From Burkholderiales bacterium (GTDB lineage: Bacteria > Pseudomonadota > Gammaproteobacteria > Burkholderiales > Burkholderiaceae_C), in contig JANXTP010000340.1 in assembly GCA_025352345.1 (NCBI GenBank), positions 1 to 8,614 on the forward strand: a stretch of 8,614 nucleotides of DNA. Direction: 5' to 3'. The translations under genes and the position numbers were made by a program. Under the pieces are notes generated by a model. That model saw only the letters and a program-made list of their open reading frames with translations. It made no database searches and was not told where the DNA came from. Shown one piece after another: positions 6,065-8,614 of this stretch (position 1 is its first letter; each line of letters opens with the position of its first letter).

Positions 6065-7186
6065 ATGAACACGCTTCAGCAAGAACCGGACTACCCCTGG
6101 GGTGACGCGCTGCCCGCCCTGGGCCACACCATCGCCGTGGCGCCCGACATGCGCTGGCTGCGCATGCCGCTGCCGTTTGCGCTGAACCATGTCAACCTGT
6201 GGTTGCTGCGCGACCAGATCGATGGCCCAGACGGCCCGGTGCAGGGCTGGACGGTGGTCGATGGCGGCATTGCCGACGACCCCACGCGCGCTGCCTGGGA
6301 GCAGGTGTTCAGCTCCCAGCTCGACGGTTTGCCGGTGTTGCGTGTGGTGGCCACGCACATGCACCCCGACCATGTGGGCCTCGCGCACTGGTTGACCCAA
6401 CGCTGGAGCCGCACGGCCTCGGCAACCGACGCTGGCTTCGAGTGCCGCTTGTGGATGAGCGCCACCGACTTTGCCGCGGCGCGCCTGGGCAGCCGCAACG
6501 ACGCCGCGATGGGTGGCCAGGCCTCCGCGGCCTTCGTGGCCTCACACGGGCTGGTCGATGCGCAGGCGCTGGCGCAGATCCGCACCCGCGCCGGCTTCTA
6601 CGCCAGCATGGTGCCGCAGGTGCCCGCGACTTACCGGCGCCTGATGGACGGCGGTGTGCTGACCATCGGCAGTGCGCAAGTGTCAGGGCGCCATGCGTGG
6701 CACTGCCTGGTGGGCCACGGCCACGCGCCGGAGCACATCGCGCTGCACAGCCCGACGCTGGGCGTGCTGGTGGCCGGTGACATGCTGCTGCCGCGCATCT
6801 CGACCAACGTCAGCGTCGACCACCTGGAGCCCGAAGCCAACCCGCTGGCGCTGTTCCTGGCGTCGCTGGAGCGCATGCGGGCACTGCCCGCCGACACGCT
6901 GGTGCTGCCTTCGCACGGCAAGCCGTTTCGCGGCCTGCACGCCCGCATCGATCAGCTGCAGCAACACCATGCCGATCGCCTGGCCGACGTGATGGCCGCT
7001 TGCACACAGGCGCCCCGCACCGCGGCCGAACTGCTGCCGGTGTTGTTCAAGCGCACCCTGGATGTGCACCAGACCACTTTCGCGATGGGCGAGTCCGTCG
7101 CGCATCTGAATGCCTTGTGGCACGAGGGGCGTTTGCTGCGCCAGTGCGAGCAGGGCGTCTACCGCTTTTCGCCCACTGCGGCTTGA
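6065..7186 (+). CDS. Metallo-beta-lactamase-fold hydrolase with C-terminal winged-helix-like domain
   Basis: This 373-residue cytosolic enzyme has the binuclear metal site of the metallo-beta-lactamase superfamily: THMHPDH (97-103, ligands His98, His100, Asp102, His103), His218 or His220 in VGHGHAPEH (216-224), Asp239 in VAGDM (236-240) and His284 in LPSHGKPF (281-288). The N-terminus has the NHVNLWLL strand (41-48) common in this superfamily. Residues 104-215, between the second and third metal motifs, form an unusually long stretch that includes a probable helical insert. The C-terminus (about 316-370, APRTAAELLPVLFKR...HLNALWHEGRLLRQCEQGVYRF) resembles the winged-helix tail of LACTB2-like and related hydrolases. 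ATG 6065 is preferred; a TTG at 5999 would lie inside the divergent promoter region. There is no clear Shine-Dalgarno and the product has no signal peptide. The substrate is unknown; thioesters, glutathione esters or nucleic acid are possibilities. Confidence 0.9.
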   Translation: MNTLQQEPDYPWGDALPALGHTIAVAPDMRWLRMPLPFALNHVNLWLLRDQIDGPDGPVQGWTVVDGGIADDPTRAAWEQVFSSQLDGLPVLRVVATHMHPDHVGLAHWLTQRWSRTASATDAGFECRLWMSATDFAAARLGSRNDAAMGGQASAAFVASHGLVDAQALAQIRTRAGFYASMVPQVPATYRRLMDGGVLTIGSAQVSGRHAWHCLVGHGHAPEHIALHSPTLGVLVAGDMLLPRISTNVSVDHLEPEANPLALFLASLERMRALPADTLVLPSHGKPFRGLHARIDQLQQHHADRLADVMAACTQAPRTAAELLPVLFKRTLDVHQTTFAMGESVAHLNALWHEGRLLRQCEQGVYRFSPTAA

Positions 7187-7200
7187 CGAACAGGCGTCAA
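7183..7200. repeat. Inverted repeat spanning both stop codons of convergent genes
   Basis: TTGACG (7183-7188) and CGTCAA (7195-7200) are perfect complements around a six-base loop. They contain the TGA stop of the plus-strand hydrolase (7184-7186) and the complement of the TGA stop of the minus-strand peptidase (7197-7199). A hairpin here could weakly separate the two converging transcripts, but the stem is short and no T-run follows on either strand, so a true terminator is doubtful. Confidence 0.35.
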
Positions 7201-8108
7201 TCGAAGATCGGCAGCACGTCGGTCTTCAGCACCTCGCGGGTGCGCTGGTAGTCAGGCACGACCGAACGCACCACCTCCCAGAAGCGCGGGCTGTGGTTCA
7301 TCTCGCGCAGGTGGGCCAGCTCATGGGCGATGACGTAGTCGATCGTCGATATCCCGAAATGGATCAGCCGCCAGCTCAGACGGATCGAGCCGTCAGCACT
7401 CGCGCTGCCCCAGCGGGTCTGCGCCGACGACAGGCTGAGCCGGCGGTAGCGCACGCCCAGTTGTGCCGCGTAGTGCTCACAGCGCTCGGCAAAAACGCGC
7501 TTGGCCTGGCGCTGCAACCAGCTCTGCACCGCGTCGCGAATTTGCTCGGGCGCCGCGTTTGACGGCAGCCCGGTGTGCAAACGGCACGGGGCGCCATCAC
7601 CTGCGCTCGCATCCAGTACCGCGCCTGAGGGCGTGATGCCGGCGCGTGCGTCGAGCACGACGACCACCATCTGGCCCAGGAACGGGATCGTGACGCCATC
7701 GCGCCAATCGACACGCGCCGATTGCAGCTGGCGGCCGCGTTCTCGCTGCTGGTGCAGCTTGCCCAGGATCCAGTTCGCCTTCTCGCGCAGTGCGGTTTCG
7801 ATGTCGCGCGCGCCGACCCAGCTCGGCACGTTGACGCACAGGCCCTCGGTGCCCACGATGAATCCGATGCTGCGACGGCGCACGCGCTTCAGCGCATAGC
7901 CCACGGTGTGGCCACCGAGCACGATCTCGCGGGCGGCCTCTGGATGGCGGAAGGCTGTTGGGGCGAGGGCGGTGCTGTCCAACGAGGGCGTCGGTGTTGT
8001 GGGCGTTGCAGGCGCCGACGGGGTCGGTCGCATCGGCTTCGATGCCGTCGGCTCCGGCGCAACGAACAGCGACAGCTGTGCGGGGTCGGGGCGACGGGGG
8101 GCTGCCAT
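7197..8108 (-). CDS. YgjP-like (M48/DUF45) metal-dependent peptidase, SprT-like HExxH fold
   Basis: This 303-residue protein carries the YgjP/WLM-type zinc peptidase domain. The active site is HELAHLREMNHSPRFW (262-277), with His262, Glu263, His266 and the third ligand His272. It is preceded by the family features TRWGSASADGSIRLSWRLIHF (231-251) and the N-terminal beta region VGYALKRVRRRSIGFIV (69-85). Residues 16-53 are a proline/threonine/alanine-rich, probably disordered linker. At 11-15 is QLSLF, an exact match to the beta-sliding-clamp binding motif. ATG 8108 is chosen because it lies 10 bp after the acyltransferase stop; the open frame reaches 8195 but would overlap that gene by 77 bp. 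Expression is probably joint with plsC. The natural substrate of YgjP proteins is not established. Confidence 0.9.
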   Translation of the reverse strand: MAAPRRPDPAQLSLFVAPEPTASKPMRPTPSAPATPTTPTPSLDSTALAPTAFRHPEAAREIVLGGHTVGYALKRVRRRSIGFIVGTEGLCVNVPSWVGARDIETALREKANWILGKLHQQRERGRQLQSARVDWRDGVTIPFLGQMVVVVLDARAGITPSGAVLDASAGDGAPCRLHTGLPSNAAPEQIRDAVQSWLQRQAKRVFAERCEHYAAQLGVRYRRLSLSSAQTRWGSASADGSIRLSWRLIHFGISTIDYVIAHELAHLREMNHSPRFWEVVRSVVPDYQRTREVLKTDVLPIFD

Positions 8109-8118
8109 AGAACGCAGT

Positions 8119-8614
8119 CTACGGTTCGGTCGCGGTGCTGCCCGGCGGCAGTGTGACGGCGGGTGGTGACGCTGGCCGCGCGGCTTCGCCTGCATACGCC
8201 TCGGGGTCGAGCCGTCGCATCTCGGCCTCGATCCAGGTTTCGACCTCGCGCATCAGCGCATCGGGCCGCTTGCCCACCGACGACAGCAGCGGGCCGACCG
8301 ACACATCGATCACCCCAGGGCGAAGCGTGAAGGTCTTGCGCGGCCAGCAGCGCGCCGAGGTCACCGCGATCGGCAATACCGGCCGGCCGGTCGTAACGGC
8401 CAGCCGCGTGCCGCCGCTCTTGTAGGTGCCGCGGCCACCGCGCGGCGCGCGCGTGCCTTCAGGGAACATGATGACCCAGTGGCCCTTGTTCATGAACTCG
8501 CCGCCTTGCGCGGCGACGAGGTTCCAGGCCTCGGCGCGCCTGCTGCGGTCGATGTGGATCATGTCCATGCGCGCCATCGCCCAGCCAAAGAACGGGATGT
8601 AGAGCAGCTCGCGC
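8119..8614 (-). CDS. plsC: PlsC-type 1-acylglycerol-3-phosphate O-acyltransferase, N-terminus beyond the right edge
   Basis: This is the C-terminal 164 residues of a lysophosphatidic acid acyltransferase, which adds the second acyl chain during phosphatidic acid synthesis at the inner membrane. The visible part starts with RELLYIPFFGWAMARMDMIHIDRS (block II, substrate pocket). It continues with FPEGTRAPRGG (8449-8466 cover FPEGTR; block III, which binds the phosphate) and VLPIAV (block IV). The N-terminal HX4D catalytic motif and any membrane helix lie outside the window. The last 25 or so residues are a proline/alanine/threonine-rich tail. The reading frame is intact to the edge. It is followed after 10 bp by the YgjP-like peptidase gene. 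Confidence 0.93.
   Translation of the reverse strand, partial: RELLYIPFFGWAMARMDMIHIDRSRRAEAWNLVAAQGGEFMNKGHWVIMFPEGTRAPRGGRGTYKSGGTRLAVTTGRPVLPIAVTSARCWPRKTFTLRPGVIDVSVGPLLSSVGKRPDALMREVETWIEAEMRRLDPEAYAGEAARPASPPAVTLPPGSTATEP

Noticed and set aside
7197..8195. Peptidase start at 8195 giving 332 residues
   Set aside because: It would overlap the acyltransferase gene by 77 bp and add a basic stretch with no family resemblance. ATG 8108 leaves a normal 10-bp gap.

Overview
The window is GC-rich, tightly packed DNA from what looks like a betaproteobacterium, probably order Burkholderiales (a Rubrivivax/Leptothrix/Ideonella-like lineage). This is an inference from the GC-biased codon use and from the set of genes: a beta-class carbonic anhydrase, AceK, UbiC, a DUF4126 protein, a YgjP-like metallopeptidase and PlsC. 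I see no mobile element, CRISPR array, tRNA or rRNA, and no clear sign of recent transfer. Ten protein genes are visible: eight complete, and one cut off at each edge.

Layout. (1) At 1-735 (minus) is the N-terminal half of an MHS-family (metabolite:H+ symporter) MFS permease that runs off the left edge. Its upstream gap, 736-937, carries several dyad-symmetric elements that could be operators. (2) Positions 938-5985 (minus) hold seven genes in one direction with gaps of at most 40 bp and two stop/start overlaps. In transcription order they are carbonic anhydrase (can), isocitrate dehydrogenase kinase/phosphatase (aceK), a MaoC-like hydratase, chorismate lyase (ubiC), a 2-hydroxychromene-2-carboxylate isomerase-like DsbA-fold protein, a DUF4126 membrane protein and a four-cysteine DUF1289 protein. 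They most likely form one transcription unit, started from a sigma70-like promoter at about 6011-6040. (3) Positions 6065-7186 (plus) encode a metallo-beta-lactamase-fold hydrolase with a C-terminal winged-helix-like tail, divergent from the operon. (4) Positions 7197-8614 (minus) hold a YgjP-like HExxH metallopeptidase and, upstream of it, the C-terminal part of a PlsC-type acyltransferase that runs off the right edge. The hydrolase and the peptidase converge, with a small inverted repeat spanning both stop codons.

How the genes fit together. The operon is mainly housekeeping carbon metabolism. Carbonic anhydrase supplies bicarbonate for carboxylations, AceK switches carbon between the TCA cycle and the glyoxylate bypass, the MaoC protein probably hydrates an enoyl-CoA, and UbiC makes 4-hydroxybenzoate for ubiquinone. 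The isomerase-like, DUF4126 and DUF1289 products have no firm role here. I find no convincing new multi-gene system. The most interesting lead is an exact match (QLSLF) to the bacterial beta-sliding-clamp-binding pentapeptide near the N-terminus of the YgjP-like metallopeptidase. It suggests an analogy to the eukaryotic DNA-repair protease Spartan, which is tethered to PCNA.
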